In this document: positions 28,087 to 38,546 of the stretch, piece by piece
How positions within the stretch are numbered: position 1 is the stretch's first letter
Layout of the letters: each line of letters opens with the position of its first letter
Assembly (NCBI RefSeq): GCF_008365385.1
Contig: NZ_QOVF01000002.1
Coordinates: 62,001-126,000, forward strand
DNA length: 64,000 bases
Source: Halopseudomonas laoshanensis
GTDB lineage: Bacteria > Pseudomonadota > Gammaproteobacteria > Pseudomonadales > Pseudomonadaceae
Reading direction: 5' to 3'
The notes under the pieces: model-generated
Told to the model about the DNA's origin: nothing
The model's input: only the letters and a program-made list of their open reading frames with translations
Databases searched by the model: none
Program-made: the position numbers and the translations under genes

Positions 28087-28124
28087 TCGCCTGCATTTAA
28101 CCAAATTTAAGGACGGACACGCTT

Positions 28125-29738
28125 ATGTTGGACGCGAATCTGAAGAAGCAACTGGACACGTACCTGCAGAATATCGTCACCCCGATAGAACTCAGCGTGT
28201 CTGTTGATGACAGCCCCAAGAGCAAAGAGTTGAGCGAACTGGCGAGCGAGATTGCTGAAATGTCGCCCAAGATCGCCCTCAACTGGATCGAAGCTGAACG
28301 TACACCGAGCATGAGCATCGCGCAGAGCGGTGTGCCGCCGCGTATCAGCTTTGCCGGTTTGCCCATGGGCCACGAATTTACCTCCCTGGTATTGGCCCTG
28401 CTGCAATCAGGCGGCCACCCCTCAAAGGCCGATCCGGCACTGCTTGACCAGATCCGCCATCTGACCGGGGAGTACCACTTCGAAACTTATATTTCCCTGT
28501 CATGCCAGAACTGCCCGGACGTGGTCCAGGCGCTGAACCTGATGGCGACATTGAATCCGAACATTACCCACGTAATGGTCGATGGCGCATTGTTCCAGGA
28601 CGAAGTGGAACAGCGTCAGATCATGGCCGTGCCGTCGGTTTATCTGAACGGCCAGCCCTTCGGCCAAGGCCGCATGACGCTGCCGGAAATCGTCAACAAG
28701 CTGGACGCCGGCGCCGGCAAGCGCAAGGCCGCCGAACTGAGCGGGAAAGAGCCTTATGAAGTACTGATTGTGGGCGGCGGACCGGCCGGCGCAGCTGCAG
28801 CTATCTATGCCGCGCGTAAAGGCATTCGCACCGCACTGGTAGCCGAGCGCTTTGGTGGCCAGGTGATGGATACCATGGGTATCGAGAACTTTATTTCGGT
28901 CAACTACACCGAAGGCCCCAAGCTGGTTGCCAGCCTCGAAGAGCACGTCAAGGAATACGACATTGAAGTGTTCACCGAGCAGACCGCGAGCGGCCTGAGC
29001 GCAGCTACTGCCGAAGGCGGTTACACCCAGGTAGAGCTGGAAAGCGGTGCCACGCTGTCCGGTCGCTCGGTCATTCTCGCCACTGGTGCACGCTGGAGAG
29101 AAATGAACGTACCCGGCGAGCAGGAATATCGCAGCAAGGGCGTTGCCTATTGCCCGCATTGTGACGGCCCGCTGTTCAAGGGCAAACGCGTCGCGGTGAT
29201 TGGTGGTGGCAACTCGGGTATCGAAGCGGCGATTGACCTTGCCGGCATCGTTGAGCACGTGACCGTGCTGGAATTCGCTGACACCCTGCGCGCAGACGAA
29301 GTGTTGCAGCGCAAGGCGCGCTCCATGCCCAACATCAAGATCATCAAGAGCGCTCAGACCACAGAAGTACGTGGCGATGGCAAGAAGGTGGTCGGGCTGA
29401 CCTACACGGACCGCGAGACCCAGGAAAGCAAGCAGGTGGATGTCGCCGGTATCTTTGTACAGATTGGCCTGATACCCAATACCGACTGGCTCAAAGGCGG
29501 CCCGGTGACCCTGAGCAAGCATGGCGAGATCGAGATCGACAGCCGCGGCGCCACTTCCCTGCCGGGCGTATTTGCCGCAGGCGACGTGACCACCGTGCCG
29601 TTCAAGCAGATCATTATCGCCATGGGTGCAGGCTCCACCGCCGCTCTGGGTGCCTTTGATTACCTGATCCGCACCCCGGCTCCACAGAGCGCCGAGGCTG
29701 AAACCAAAGCAGTACAACAAAGCACCGAACCTGCTTGA
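28125..29738 (+). CDS. ahpF: Alkyl hydroperoxide reductase subunit F
   Basis: AhpF is the NAD(P)H-dependent flavoprotein that reduces AhpC. The 537 residues contain an N-terminal double thioredoxin-like domain with C127-Q-N-C130, then a thioredoxin reductase-like part with FAD motif [18 protein letters not shown], redox C343-P-H-C346, NADPH motif [14 protein letters not shown] and the C-terminal [15 protein letters not shown]. Start [10 protein letters not shown]. It follows ahpC after a terminator and a 39-bp leader. Confidence 0.98.
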   Translation: MLDANLKKQLDTYLQNIVTPIELSVSVDDSPKSKELSELASEIAEMSPKIALNWIEAERTPSMSIAQSGVPPRISFAGLPMGHEFTSLVLALLQSGGHPSKADPALLDQIRHLTGEYHFETYISLSCQNCPDVVQALNLMATLNPNITHVMVDGALFQDEVEQRQIMAVPSVYLNGQPFGQGRMTLPEIVNKLDAGAGKRKAAELSGKEPYEVLIVGGGPAGAAAAIYAARKGIRTALVAERFGGQVMDTMGIENFISVNYTEGPKLVASLEEHVKEYDIEVFTEQTASGLSAATAEGGYTQVELESGATLSGRSVILATGARWREMNVPGEQEYRSKGVAYCPHCDGPLFKGKRVAVIGGGNSGIEAAIDLAGIVEHVTVLEFADTLRADEVLQRKARSMPNIKIIKSAQTTEVRGDGKKVVGLTYTDRETQESKQVDVAGIFVQIGLIPNTDWLKGGPVTLSKHGEIEIDSRGATSLPGVFAAGDVTTVPFKQIIIAMGAGSTAALGAFDYLIRTPAPQSAEAETKAVQQSTEPA

Positions 29739-29754
29739 TATAACCCGCAGGCAG

Positions 29755-29787
29755 AAAAAAACCGCACCCGATTGGGTGCGGTTTTTT
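29755..29787. terminator. Bidirectional terminator after ahpF
   Basis: CCGCACCC (29762-29769), loop GATT, GGGTGCGG (29774-29781), with an A run before and a T run after, so it can stop ahpF and the converging chemoreceptor gene. Confidence 0.93.
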
Positions 29788-29810
29788 ATTGCCTGCTTTT
29801 CGCTTGAGGC

Positions 29811-31433
29811 TTACAGCTTGAAGCGATTGACCAGATCGTTCAGATCCACGGCCAGACGCGACAACTCGCGGCTGGAACTGCTGGTCTGCTCTGCCCCTGC
29901 CGCTGATTGGGTGGAAAGATCACGGATGTTGACCAGGTTGCGGTCCACTTCCCGTGCTACCTGCGCCTGCTCTTCTGCGGCACTGGCGATAACCAGGTTG
30001 CGCTCGTTGATCTGCAGTATGGCTGCGGTGATGACTTCCAGTGCCTTACCTGCCGCGTCCGCTTGTTCCAGCGTACTGCCGGCCATGGTCTTGCTCATGT
30101 TCATCGCTTCTACCGACCGTTCGGTGCCCTGCTGAATGGTGCCGATCATTTCTTCGATTTCACTGGTTGACTGCTGCGTGCGGTGCGCCAGAGCGCGTAC
30201 TTCGTCCGCTACTACCGCAAAGCCACGACCCTGCTCACCAGCCCGCGCCGCTTCGATCGCCGCGTTCAGCGCCAGCAGGTTGGTTTGCTCGGCAATCGCG
30301 CGGATCACATCCAGTACCCGGCTGATATTCTTGGCTTTCTCCGCCAGCTCTTGCACTTCGTTGGCGGTGGCCTGAATGGTACCCGACAGCTTGTCGATGC
30401 TCGCTACTGTGCGTACCACTTGCTGCTGACCTTCAATAGCGGTATCGCTGGTGGCTCGAGACTGTTCGGAGGTGGAGACCGCGTTATTGGCGACCTCGTC
30501 AACTGCGGCGCTCATTTCGTTTACCGCAGTGGCCGCTTGTTGAATTTCATCGTCCTGTCGCTGCAAACCACGGGTGGCGTCTTCTGTGACTGCGTTCAAC
30601 TCTTCCGCCGCAGAGGCCAACTGAGTAGAAGAACTGGCAATACCCTGCAAGGTGCTACGTAATTGCTCCTGCATCTTGGCCAGTGCGCGCAGCAAGCGAG
30701 CAGACTCGTCTTTGCCAGTAGCGGTAAACTGCTGGGTCAGGTCGCCCGTGGCGATGCTTTCGGTAATTTCCACCGCCTGACGTATCGGACGAACAATGCT
30801 GTTGGTCAGGATCCAGGCGAGGAACACAGTCAACAGTGCCGCGAGAACAATAAAGATAATTACCATCTGTTTCGCGCTGGCGTAACTGGCCCGGGATGCC
30901 TCCCCGGCCTGAGCAGCGCCCTCCAGATTGATACGCTCCAGAGCCTGAAGACTTTGCACCATGGCGTCGGCCAGCGGGTTCAATTGCTCACTGATCAGCT
31001 CTAGTGCCTGATCGTCCTGACCACCCAGCGCAAAGCGCGCAACGCGCGACTGCACCTGCATGTACTCCCCGCGCTGGCGGGTAAAGCTAGAAAATGCCTG
31101 ACGTTCTTCCTCGTGCACGATCATTTTTTCATAAGCTGATTCAGCCGAGTTAAGATCGCCAATCAGTTTGACGATGGTATTTTCCACCGCCTGTCTGTCA
31201 CCTTGTTCCACCAACAGCATGCGCAGCGTCAGCACCCGAATACGCAAAATATCCTGACCAAAGCCACTGACCAGTTGAATGCTCGGCATCCACACCTGCT
31301 CTACTTCGCGGGCCTGATCGCGCATGCCACCCATTTCGCGCATCGCCAGGGTACCCAGTAAAACTACGACAGCGGCAATAATGATGAAGCCGCCCGCCAG
31401 ACGAGCAGCAATAGACAGATTTCTTAGATTCAT
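29811..31433 (-). CDS. Methyl-accepting chemotaxis protein, four-helix-bundle sensor
   Basis: A 540-residue chemoreceptor: membrane helix 1 ([15 protein letters not shown]), a helical periplasmic domain of the 4HB type (residues ~35-185), helix 2 ([19 protein letters not shown]), HAMP ([21 protein letters not shown]) and a cytoplasmic signalling domain with hairpin tip [19 protein letters not shown]. Its ligand is unknown. The promoter region has a near-consensus FliA site, so it belongs to the late flagellar regulon. Confidence 0.95.
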   Translation of the reverse strand: MNLRNLSIAARLAGGFIIIAAVVVLLGTLAMREMGGMRDQAREVEQVWMPSIQLVSGFGQDILRIRVLTLRMLLVEQGDRQAVENTIVKLIGDLNSAESAYEKMIVHEEERQAFSSFTRQRGEYMQVQSRVARFALGGQDDQALELISEQLNPLADAMVQSLQALERINLEGAAQAGEASRASYASAKQMVIIFIVLAALLTVFLAWILTNSIVRPIRQAVEITESIATGDLTQQFTATGKDESARLLRALAKMQEQLRSTLQGIASSSTQLASAAEELNAVTEDATRGLQRQDDEIQQAATAVNEMSAAVDEVANNAVSTSEQSRATSDTAIEGQQQVVRTVASIDKLSGTIQATANEVQELAEKAKNISRVLDVIRAIAEQTNLLALNAAIEAARAGEQGRGFAVVADEVRALAHRTQQSTSEIEEMIGTIQQGTERSVEAMNMSKTMAGSTLEQADAAGKALEVITAAILQINERNLVIASAAEEQAQVAREVDRNLVNIRDLSTQSAAGAEQTSSSSRELSRLAVDLNDLVNRFKL

Positions 31434-31488
31434 ATTGAGTCTCTATTAGAGGATTGGGTGTCGCTACCACTGCGGCTGCGTAGGGTGG

Positions 31489-31515
31489 TTGTCGGCTGGG
31501 CTAGCACTATCTTGA
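31489..31515 (-). promoter_or_regulatory. FliA (sigma-28) promoter for the 29811-31433 chemoreceptor
   Basis: The minus strand reads TCAAG (31515-31511), 14 nt, GCCGACAA (31496-31489), one base from the Pseudomonas FliA pattern TCAAG-N14-GCCGATAA. It lies about 55 bp before the start codon. Confidence 0.85.
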
Positions 31516-31545
31516 TAGCTACTTTAAGAAATTGATCGAATGGTT

Positions 31546-31572
31546 TCATATCGCGCAACGCCGTGCCGATCG
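31546..31572 (+). promoter_or_regulatory. Possible FliA promoter for the 31674-33545 chemoreceptor
   Basis: TCATA (31546-31550), 14 nt, GCCGATCG (31565-31572) keeps the FliA spacing with 3/5 and 6/8 matches. It would make the ATG at 31563 non-coding and supports ATG 31674 as the start. Confidence 0.5.
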
Positions 31573-31673
31573 CCTGTTCACGAGCATTCTTTCCGACCAA
31601 TAGCACTATTAATCTTAAAGTTCTCTCGCCAGCGCACGTTACGCTGATTAATCCCCTTCAGAGCGCTGCTTCC

Positions 31674-33545
31674 ATGCCCACTCATTTACGTTTCAGCCAC
31701 AAGATACTGATGGCCGCCTGTGTGGTGGTGATGTCGGTGTTTCTGGCTTTCGCTGTCTACAACGACTACATCCAACGCAAGGCGCTGCAGGACAACCTGC
31801 GCACCTATCTGACCGATGCCGGCAGTCTGACTGCCGAGAACATCAGCAACTGGCTGTCTGGCCGTATTCTATTGATGGAGAGCCTGGCAGCGAACCTGGC
31901 AGCCGATGATGGCAGCCGCAGAATAGACCTGCTGGAACAGCGTACGCTGGAAGAGACTTTCGACTTCAGTTATCTGGGCGAGACCAGCGGCGGCTTCACC
32001 ATGCGCCCCGAGTCCGAAATGCCCGCTGACTACGACCCGCGAACCCGGCCGTGGTACAGCGCAGTAAAAGCTCAGCGCTCAACCATTCTGACCGAACCCT
32101 ATCTGGATGCAGCTACCGGCGACCTGATCATCACCGTAGCCACGCCTTCTGCCAACAACGTTGTTGGCGGTGATCTCAATTTGCAGAAAGTCTCCAGCAT
32201 CATCAATGCGCTGGATTTCAATGGGATGGGCCACGCTTTTCTGGTCAGCAGCGACGGCACCGTGCTGGTTCATCCCGACGCAGCGCTGCAAATGAAAAGC
32301 CTGGGTGCCGTTTTTGCTGGCGCCAGCCCGGCAATCGAGAATCGCCTGACCGAGGTCGAGCTGGATGGCCAACCACGTATTGTCACCTTCCTGCCGGTAA
32401 CAGGCCTGCCTGGGGTCAATTGGCATGTTGGCCTGTCAATCGACAAGGATAAAGCCTTTGCCAGCCTGACCAGCTTCCGCGTCTCTGCGCTCATCGCTAC
32501 CCTGGTGGCATTGGTCAGCATCGTGTTGTTGCTCGGTCTGCTGATCAACTACCTGTTGCGCCCATTGAACTCGCTCAGCGCGGCTCTGGCTAACATCGCC
32601 CAGGGCGAAGGTGACCTGACCCAGCGCCTGCCGGTGACCAGCAGCGACGAATTCGGCCGGCTTGCCGGTGCTTTCAACCAGTTTATCGAACGGATTCACG
32701 CCTCCATCCGCCAGGTAGCCTCTACCAGCGGCGAACTGAATAACGTCGCACTACGGGTGCTGGATGCCTCAAACGCCAACCTGGCGAGTTCTGATGAGCA
32801 AGCCAGCCGCACCAACAGCGTTGCGGCGGCCATCAATCAGCTAGGCGCCGCGGCGCAGGAAATTGCACGCAATGCCGCCGACGCGTCCAACCAGGCCAGC
32901 AAAGCGCGCCTGGGCGCAGAACAGGGCAGCTCTGTCGTTGCCGAGACCGTGCAGGCGATGCATGACCTGTCCGCTAAAATCGATAACGCCGGTGTCGGTA
33001 TCAAGGCGTTGAACGCCAGGACCGCCGACATCGGCAAGATTCTCGACGTCATCCAGAGCATCTCCGAACAGACCAACCTGTTGGCGCTCAATGCTGCGAT
33101 TGAAGCCGCCCGTGCCGGTGAAGCCGGGCGCGGCTTTGCTGTGGTGGCTGACGAGGTCCGCAACCTGGCGCACCGCACGCAAAGCTCAGCGCGGGAGGTT
33201 CACGAGATGATCGGTGATCTACGTGGAGACGCTGCGACGGCCGTGCAGGCAATGGATGAAAGTAAGCGCTTCAGTGAGCATGGGGTAACGGTCGCGAGCC
33301 AGGCCGGGGAGCGCTTGGCCGAGATTACCGGCGGCATTGGCGAAATCGACAACATGAATCAATCGGTCGCGGCAGCTACCGAAGAACAGACCTCGGTCAT
33401 TGAAAGCCTGAATGTAGATATTACCGACATCAATACGCTGAATCAGGAAGGGGTGGAGAATCTGCAATCCACACTCAGAGCCTGCCGCTCGCTGGAACAG
33501 CAAGTAGAACACCTGCAGCAACTGGTCGGCAGCTTCCGAATCTGA
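31674..33545 (+). CDS. Methyl-accepting chemotaxis protein, double-Cache sensor
   Basis: A 623-residue chemoreceptor. After helix 1 ([19 protein letters not shown]) comes a dCache periplasmic domain with [15 protein letters not shown] and [20 protein letters not shown], the ligand pocket elements common in amine and amino-acid sensors. Helix 2 is followed by HAMP ([20 protein letters not shown]) and the signalling tip [22 protein letters not shown] 31674 (MPTHLRFS) is preferred over 31563. The stop directly abuts that of the opposite small ORF. Confidence 0.93.
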   Translation: MPTHLRFSHKILMAACVVVMSVFLAFAVYNDYIQRKALQDNLRTYLTDAGSLTAENISNWLSGRILLMESLAANLAADDGSRRIDLLEQRTLEETFDFSYLGETSGGFTMRPESEMPADYDPRTRPWYSAVKAQRSTILTEPYLDAATGDLIITVATPSANNVVGGDLNLQKVSSIINALDFNGMGHAFLVSSDGTVLVHPDAALQMKSLGAVFAGASPAIENRLTEVELDGQPRIVTFLPVTGLPGVNWHVGLSIDKDKAFASLTSFRVSALIATLVALVSIVLLLGLLINYLLRPLNSLSAALANIAQGEGDLTQRLPVTSSDEFGRLAGAFNQFIERIHASIRQVASTSGELNNVALRVLDASNANLASSDEQASRTNSVAAAINQLGAAAQEIARNAADASNQASKARLGAEQGSSVVAETVQAMHDLSAKIDNAGVGIKALNARTADIGKILDVIQSISEQTNLLALNAAIEAARAGEAGRGFAVVADEVRNLAHRTQSSAREVHEMIGDLRGDAATAVQAMDESKRFSEHGVTVASQAGERLAEITGGIGEIDNMNQSVAAATEEQTSVIESLNVDITDINTLNQEGVENLQSTLRACRSLEQQVEHLQQLVGSFRI

Positions 33546-33731
33546 TCAGCCCTTTTCAGGGCTGGCAGAGTCGCCTGGCCAGAGTGCGCTGAAGTCCGCG
33601 CCTGATTCAGCGTTGAGGTCTTCGGGATCAAAGCGCGCCAGGCACCCGCCACCGATGATGGCGGGCAACGCTGCGGCACCGCCATCGAGGGGGTCGGGGC
33701 TCTGCTCATCATCCTCAGAGTAAGAGCTCAC
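33546..33731 (-). CDS. Small acidic protein of unknown function
   Basis: A 61-residue reading frame (MSSYSEDDEQSPDPLDGG...) starting at GTG within the stop of the upstream CBS gene (GTGA), which favours real, coupled translation. It is rich in Asp, Glu, Pro and Gly with no membrane segment and no family I recognise. It ends exactly where the convergent chemoreceptor gene ends. Confidence 0.5.
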   Translation of the reverse strand: MSSYSEDDEQSPDPLDGGAAALPAIIGGGCLARFDPEDLNAESGADFSALWPGDSASPEKG

Positions 33732-34141
33732 TTGGGCGCTCCATGCTCGTTGTAAGCTTTGACCGCGCGGAGGATATCCCGTCGGCTGATCTGCCCTACC
33801 AGGCGGCCTTCATCCACCACTGGCAAGCGTCGACGGCCCTTGTGGATGAAGTGTTCGGCAGCCTTGACGATATCGGCGTCGGCATCAATCGTCTCGACGA
33901 CGACGGTCATGACCGAACTGATGGTTCCACCCACTTCTTCAAAGTAACTGCCAGACAAGATACTGCGTAGACAGTCGCTCTCCGATAGCAGACCGACCAG
34001 ATGGCCTGCGGGGTCAATCACCGGGGCTCCCGAGATGCGATTAACCAGAAGCACATCAATCGCCTTGAACAGATCCATATGCTCGCTGAAGGTCACCAGA
34101 TCGCGGGACATGTAATCCCGCACTTTCACTGACTTGAGCAT
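33728..34141 (-). CDS. CBS-domain pair protein
   Basis: The 137 residues consist of two CBS motifs, RDYMSRDLVTFSEHMDLFKAIDVLLVN and SSVMTVVVETIDADADIVKAAEHF, each ending in the typical GxPVID / RRLPVVD segment. Such pairs bind adenine nucleotides and regulate partners. The target here is unknown. ATG 34141 has GGAGG 4 nt upstream, so a longer frame reaching into purU is rejected. Confidence 0.9.
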   Translation of the reverse strand: MLKSVKVRDYMSRDLVTFSEHMDLFKAIDVLLVNRISGAPVIDPAGHLVGLLSESDCLRSILSGSYFEEVGGTISSVMTVVVETIDADADIVKAAEHFIHKGRRRLPVVDEGRLVGQISRRDILRAVKAYNEHGAPK

Positions 34142-34184
34142 GCTGCCTCCTTCCGCTGAGATGTGTTCGTCCGCATGGCACCGG

Positions 34185-35036
34185 TCAGCCGAAAACCACC
34201 GTCTTGTTATCGTGAACCAGCACCCTGTCTTCCAAGTGATAGCGCAAACCGCGGGAAAGTACCATTTTTTCCACATCTTTCCCGAGCCGGACCATATCGT
34301 CAGCATTGTGCCGGTGGCTAATGCGCACCACGTCCTGCTCAATAATCGGGCCGGCGTCCAACTCATCGGTGACGTAGTGGCAGGTCGCACCAATCAACTT
34401 GACCCCACGTTGGGCCGCTTGATGGTAGGGCCTGGCGCCGACAAAGGACGGCAGGAAACTATGATGAATATTAATCACGCGATTGGCGAAACGCCTGCAC
34501 AGTTCAGGCGGCAATATTTGCATGTAACGGGCCAGAACCACACAGTCCGCCTGTTGTGCATCAATCAGTCTGGCGACCTCGTTAAATGCTGGAACTTTAT
34601 TCTGTGGGTCTACCGGCACGTGATAAAAAGGGATGCCGTGCCATTCGACCATACTGCGCAAATCATCGTGATTGGAAATGACACTGGTTATATCGCAATC
34701 CAGTTCCCCGCTGTGCCAACGGTGCAGTAAATCAGCAAGGCAGTGGGACTCCCTGCTAGCCATAAGTACCACTTTCTTGCGTATTCCGGAGTCACTGACA
34801 TGCCAGTCCATTTCAAACTCGTTGGCAATCGGTGTGAACGCGGTGCGTAAACCTTCGAGATCAAAAGGCAGAGAGTTGGCTTTTATTTCATGGCGCATAA
34901 AGAACCATCCGGACAGATTGTCTGAATGGTGGTTGGCCTCGGTGATCCAGCCATTATAAGTTGCCAGTACATTACTGACCTTGGCAACGATCCCTACCCG
35001 GTCAGGGCAAGCGATGACCAAACGAAAGGTACGCAT
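34185..35036 (-). CDS. purU: Formyltetrahydrofolate deformylase PurU
   Basis: PurU hydrolyses 10-formyl-THF to formate and THF, balancing one-carbon pools. It has an N-terminal ACT domain (MRTFRLVIACPDRVGIVAKVSNVL) and a formyltransferase-like domain with HGIPFYHVPV, NIHHSFLPSFVGARPYHQA and HYVTDELDAGPII, carrying the catalytic Asn-His-Asp set. ATG 35036 is preceded by GGAG at 8 nt and gives 283 residues, the usual length. Confidence 0.96.
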   Translation of the reverse strand: MRTFRLVIACPDRVGIVAKVSNVLATYNGWITEANHHSDNLSGWFFMRHEIKANSLPFDLEGLRTAFTPIANEFEMDWHVSDSGIRKKVVLMASRESHCLADLLHRWHSGELDCDITSVISNHDDLRSMVEWHGIPFYHVPVDPQNKVPAFNEVARLIDAQQADCVVLARYMQILPPELCRRFANRVINIHHSFLPSFVGARPYHQAAQRGVKLIGATCHYVTDELDAGPIIEQDVVRISHRHNADDMVRLGKDVEKMVLSRGLRYHLEDRVLVHDNKTVVFG

Positions 35037-35298
35037 AACAGACACTCCGGACGTGCGGGCCAGGCCCGTGGCAAAGACGCACATTCTATCTGTTCCCGCT
35101 GACAATACCAGCAGATCTCAAGTCACTGTGTCGTCTAATTAATGTTAGTTATTAAGAACAAGTTACACACTGGGCCGGCTTGTATTATGGTTTTGCACAC
35201 ATAGACAAATAACTTACATATTGTATTAAGTTGGTGGTTGACCTATTATTAGTGAGTCAATTTTAAACGCTCAACCGCGCTCAAGAAGGTAACTTTAC

Positions 35299-35676
35299 AT
35301 GTCCTCTTTACAAGAATATCGCAATCTCCAACACACCATTCGTGAACTTACCGACCGCATGAACTCCCTGTCCAACGACACGAAGCTCAAGCAGGAAATT
35401 GAGTTTGAGGAAAAAGTACGCGCGCTTATGGCGCAGTACAACAAATCGCTGAAAGACGTTGTTGCCATTCTCGATCCGGACAATAAACTCAGCCAGGGCG
35501 GCAAGAGCAGCAAAACTTCAGGTGGCGTAAAGCGTGCTCGCAAGGTCAAGCAGTACAAGAACCCGAAGACTGGCGAAGTGATTGAAACCAAAGGTGGCAA
35601 TCACAAAGAGCTGAAAGCCTGGAAAGAGAAATACGGTGCTGACACGGTCGAGTCCTGGGTCACTATTCTTGGCTGA
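35299..35676 (+). CDS. mvaT: H-NS-type xenogeneic silencer MvaT
   Basis: MvaT-family proteins coat AT-rich DNA and silence it, including biofilm genes in Pseudomonas. The 125 residues have an N-terminal coiled coil for oligomerisation (LQEYRNLQHTIRELTDRMNS) and a C-terminal DNA-binding part with the AT-hook-like KYKNP-type loop (KVKQYKNPKTGEVIETKGGNHK) and LKAWKEKYG. The 190 bp upstream is strikingly AT-rich, allowing autoregulation. Confidence 0.96.
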   Translation: MSSLQEYRNLQHTIRELTDRMNSLSNDTKLKQEIEFEEKVRALMAQYNKSLKDVVAILDPDNKLSQGGKSSKTSGGVKRARKVKQYKNPKTGEVIETKGGNHKELKAWKEKYGADTVESWVTILG

Positions 35677-35704
35677 TCTCCCCCGCTGATTTTTTTCGGC
35701 ACTG

Positions 35705-35737
35705 AAAGCCCCCGACCAGCAATGGCCGGGGGCTTTT
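35705..35737 (+). terminator. Terminator after mvaT
   Basis: AGCCCCCG (35707-35714) pairs with CGGGGGCT (35727-35734) with extra ACC/GGC pairing and a following T run. It also faces the end of the convergent sbcB gene. Confidence 0.9.
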
Positions 35738-35747
35738 GCTATCTGGA

Positions 35748-37214
35748 CTAACCTTCCATCCCACTCGGCGCATTCACACCCAAGGCATTGCAGCGCGCCA
35801 GGGCGAACTCCTTCCAGCTACCCAGCAGGGCGTGCTGCCCAGGGTCAATGCAGTGCGTAAGCGCCTCTTCTGCGGCTTGCAGGAAAGCTTCCAGCGTGAC
35901 CGGCGCACCCGCCACCTCGCCGCTCATACGACCTCTGCAGTACGCTTGCCATTGCGCCTGCTCGGCTTCATTCAAACTCGCAGGAAAGTTGCGCGCACGG
36001 TAGCGCAGCAGCATATCCACCAGCCGCTGATCGCGTAGCGGCCATTGGGTTTTGGCCAGCATAGGGCCGTCCGCTTCCCGAATCAATGGCAGTATTCGCC
36101 GGTCCGCGTCGCCGATAAAGCCCTCATATAACTGCAATTCGGGATCCGCCTGGATCGGTTCGGCGACCGTTTGTGCGGCATAGATGGCCTGCAGTTTGGA
36201 TTGCCCTGTCGAGCGCCAAACGCCGAGTTTCTCGGCATTCGCCAGCAGGGTCGGCATGTCCAATTGCAGACGTTGAATATCGTCGGCGCGCAGCACTTTG
36301 GTATCCGCCAGGACCGGGCATTTATTGATATGTACCAGCTTCAGGCCGGGACGCTGCTCGCCCTCGGGCAGATCTTCCCGGCGGGTATACAGCCGCTCGC
36401 GCAATTGCTCCGCAGTCATATCCATCAGCATCGCAGGGTCCGCGGCCAGATCCCAGACGATCAACGCGTTCTTGTTTTGCGGATGCCAGCCCAGCGGCAA
36501 CACCAGCGCCAGGCCCTGACGTTCGCGGCCGAAGCGGCCCGAGACATGTACCAGTGGCCTTACCTGTTGCAAGTCGACCAGGGCGGTGACCCGTTGTTTG
36601 CTGCGCAGATCGAGCAGGTAATCGAACAATCTCGGCTGTGCACGCTTCAAACATCGAGCCATGGCGATGGTCGCGCGCACATCCGCCAGAGCATCGTGCG
36701 CTTGCCCATGATCTATACCGTTAGCCTGCGTCAGCAGCTCCAGGCGCAGGCTGGTGAAGCCATCCTGTTGCGGCCACTCAATGCCATCTGGTCGTAGCGC
36801 GTGTGCTGCGCGCAGGGCGTCGAGCAGATCCCAGCGGCTGTTGCCGCCCTGCCATTCACGTGCGTAGGGATCATGGTAATTGCGATACAGGGTAAAGCGG
36901 GTCATTTCATCGTCATAACGCAAGCTGTTATAGCCGACACTGCAAGTACCCGGCTCGGCCATCTGCGCATGCAATTGACCGATAAACGCCGCCTCGGGCA
37001 AACCCTGGCTAGCTCGCTCAGGGCCGATACCGGTGATCAGACAGGCCATGGGATGGGGTAGAACATCTTCAGGCAGGCGGCAATCGATGCACAGCGGCTC
37101 GCCGATCTCGTTCAGATCTTCGTCGGTGCGTACGCCGGCAACCTGCAACGGGCGATCCCGCCGCGGGTCGATGCCGGTAGCCTCGAAGTCGTACCAGAAG
37201 AAGGTGTTGCTCAT
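35748..37214 (-). CDS. sbcB: Exodeoxyribonuclease I (SbcB)
   Basis: This 3'-to-5' single-strand DNA exonuclease acts in repair and recombination. The DEDDh nuclease core shows FFWYDFEATGID near residues 5-16, GYNSLRYDDEMTRF near 93-106 and the His-Asp of GQAHDALADV near 169-178. The ExoI C-terminal domain follows, and 488 residues match the family. It converges with mvaT, with the terminator between. Confidence 0.96.
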   Translation of the reverse strand: MSNTFFWYDFEATGIDPRRDRPLQVAGVRTDEDLNEIGEPLCIDCRLPEDVLPHPMACLITGIGPERASQGLPEAAFIGQLHAQMAEPGTCSVGYNSLRYDDEMTRFTLYRNYHDPYAREWQGGNSRWDLLDALRAAHALRPDGIEWPQQDGFTSLRLELLTQANGIDHGQAHDALADVRATIAMARCLKRAQPRLFDYLLDLRSKQRVTALVDLQQVRPLVHVSGRFGRERQGLALVLPLGWHPQNKNALIVWDLAADPAMLMDMTAEQLRERLYTRREDLPEGEQRPGLKLVHINKCPVLADTKVLRADDIQRLQLDMPTLLANAEKLGVWRSTGQSKLQAIYAAQTVAEPIQADPELQLYEGFIGDADRRILPLIREADGPMLAKTQWPLRDQRLVDMLLRYRARNFPASLNEAEQAQWQAYCRGRMSGEVAGAPVTLEAFLQAAEEALTHCIDPGQHALLGSWKEFALARCNALGVNAPSGMEG

Positions 37215-37272
37215 GGTTATCGCCCCTGTCCATAGCCTTGGTCAAAGGCGCAGGGTAACCCAATGGCTGGCG

Positions 37273-37662
37273 TCAGACATCTACCGAGTGGTGAAAACTG
37301 AAGTAGCGCTCCAATGCACGTGCGAGGTCGGCGAACGCCTGCTGGTTGCTGGTTATACTGAAACCGCTATCGTAGTTACCCGGGGAGGCATCTGGACGGC
37401 ACCAGTGACTGCGGGCGCTAAAATCGACCAGTTCGGCTTCTGCGTCAGTGGATGAGGGTAACTTGAGCTGGAGTTCGTAGGAGGCGCCGAGCATGATCGG
37501 CAGGCTGCTGATCAGCATGATGCCTTGCTTGGAGATATTGCCCAAATAGCCAATCGATTTCCCGGTGTGCCGGTTGTAGACCTGCAGGAAGCCGCCCAGC
37601 TGATGCCGGGCGATGCAGCGCTGATCTTTGAGAGCAGCGCCACTCGGAGTGTTGGGTAGCAT
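37273..37662 (-). CDS. PilZ-domain c-di-GMP receptor
   Basis: A 129-residue single PilZ domain: the first half of the binding motif is in KDQRCIARHQL (RxxxR) and the second in GNISKQGIML (N-x-S-x2-G, replacing the usual D-x-S-x2-G). It probably binds c-di-GMP and transmits the signal to an unknown partner. It starts 1 bp after the stop of the DUF4124 gene. It is the only obvious c-di-GMP receptor beside four GGDEF/EAL proteins in this window. Confidence 0.88.
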   Translation of the reverse strand: MLPNTPSGAALKDQRCIARHQLGGFLQVYNRHTGKSIGYLGNISKQGIMLISSLPIMLGASYELQLKLPSSTDAEAELVDFSARSHWCRPDASPGNYDSGFSITSNQQAFADLARALERYFSFHHSVDV

Positions 37663-37663
37663 G

Positions 37664-38089
37664 TCAGCATCGCTCCCTTATCATTGCCTGAATCTCGGCT
37701 CGGCGCTCTTGGACGCGCCGCGTGTCAACTTCTACCTTTTTACCGCTGGCGTCCTCTTCATACCAGTACATTCGCCTGTCAAACTGTGCCAATTGCTTGC
37801 CCATGCGGTCGCATTCGAGTTGCTGGCGCTTGCGCTGTTCCAGGCGCAGAGCCTTTTCCTCATCGCGCTCGGTCTGTCTGACTTCCATTATCCGGCGCAG
37901 ATTTTCTTCGCTCTGGCGCGTCTGCGCATCCCGCTCGATGACCTGCGGTTTGACCACTACCACCTCAGAGCCAGGCTGCGGCCGCTGCGAGAAATGTACT
38001 CTTCCCTGGTCGTCTACCCAGCGATAAATCTCGGCATGGGCATGCCCCGCCAACGACGCCAACAACCAGATTACCGGGAACCAACGCAT
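37664..38089 (-). CDS. DUF4124 domain exported protein
   Basis: A signal peptide (MRWFPVIWLLASLAGHAHA) leads into the DUF4124 motif EIYRWVDDQGRVHFSQRP, then a charged helical tail (RQTERDEEKALRLEQRKRQQ). It has 141 residues, is likely periplasmic and has no known function. It is co-directional with the PilZ gene 1 bp downstream. Confidence 0.85.
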   Translation of the reverse strand: MRWFPVIWLLASLAGHAHAEIYRWVDDQGRVHFSQRPQPGSEVVVVKPQVIERDAQTRQSEENLRRIMEVRQTERDEEKALRLEQRKRQQLECDRMGKQLAQFDRRMYWYEEDASGKKVEVDTRRVQERRAEIQAMIRERC

Positions 38090-38192
38090 GGGCTATCGTC
38101 CTTAATAAGAGGCGTGGTCTGCTACAACTAGAATAGCCCAGCCAGGCGGCCATAGGCCACTGCCGAGCATCGCGGGTCCGATCCGAGCGCTG

Positions 38193-38546
38193 TCAGTCTT
38201 GGCTTGGCTGGTAATATCCGAGCTGACGCAGCGTTTCCAGACGCGCGGCTGCCCGGTAGCTATATTCGCTATGTGGGTAATGCGCCTGCAAAAACAGGTA
38301 GGTATTGGCCGCATCCAGATACAGTGCCTGGCGCTCCAGACACAGACCACGCAGCAATGATACCTCTGGCTGGCGTTGCGGCGCACGGTAGCGTGAGCGC
38401 CGTTCGGCGCTAGACAGATGCAAGTACACCTGTTGACAGTTATCGCGCGCATAAGCCTGGTAGGCATTGTTGATGTCGGCGTCATGATTCTGAGCAGCGC
38501 AGCCGGCCAAACCCGCCAGCAACGCCAGCATACCTATAGCTTTCAT
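38193..38546 (-). CDS. Small TPR-like lipoprotein of unknown function
   Basis: MKAIGMLALLAGLAGCAAQ is a lipoprotein signal with lipobox LAGC. The remaining ~100 residues are helical, with YLDAANTYLFLQAHYPHSEYSYRAAARLETL resembling a TPR or Sel1-type pair. ATG 38546 follows CAGG at 8 nt and excludes a longer frame. It is separate from the DUF4124 gene (104-bp gap) and divergent from the universal stress gene. Confidence 0.75.
   Translation of the reverse strand: MKAIGMLALLAGLAGCAAQNHDADINNAYQAYARDNCQQVYLHLSSAERRSRYRAPQRQPEVSLLRGLCLERQALYLDAANTYLFLQAHYPHSEYSYRAAARLETLRQLGYYQPSQD

Noticed and set aside
33728-34393. Longer version of the CBS gene reaching into purU
   Set aside because: GGAGG precedes ATG 34141 and the extra sequence is antisense purU.
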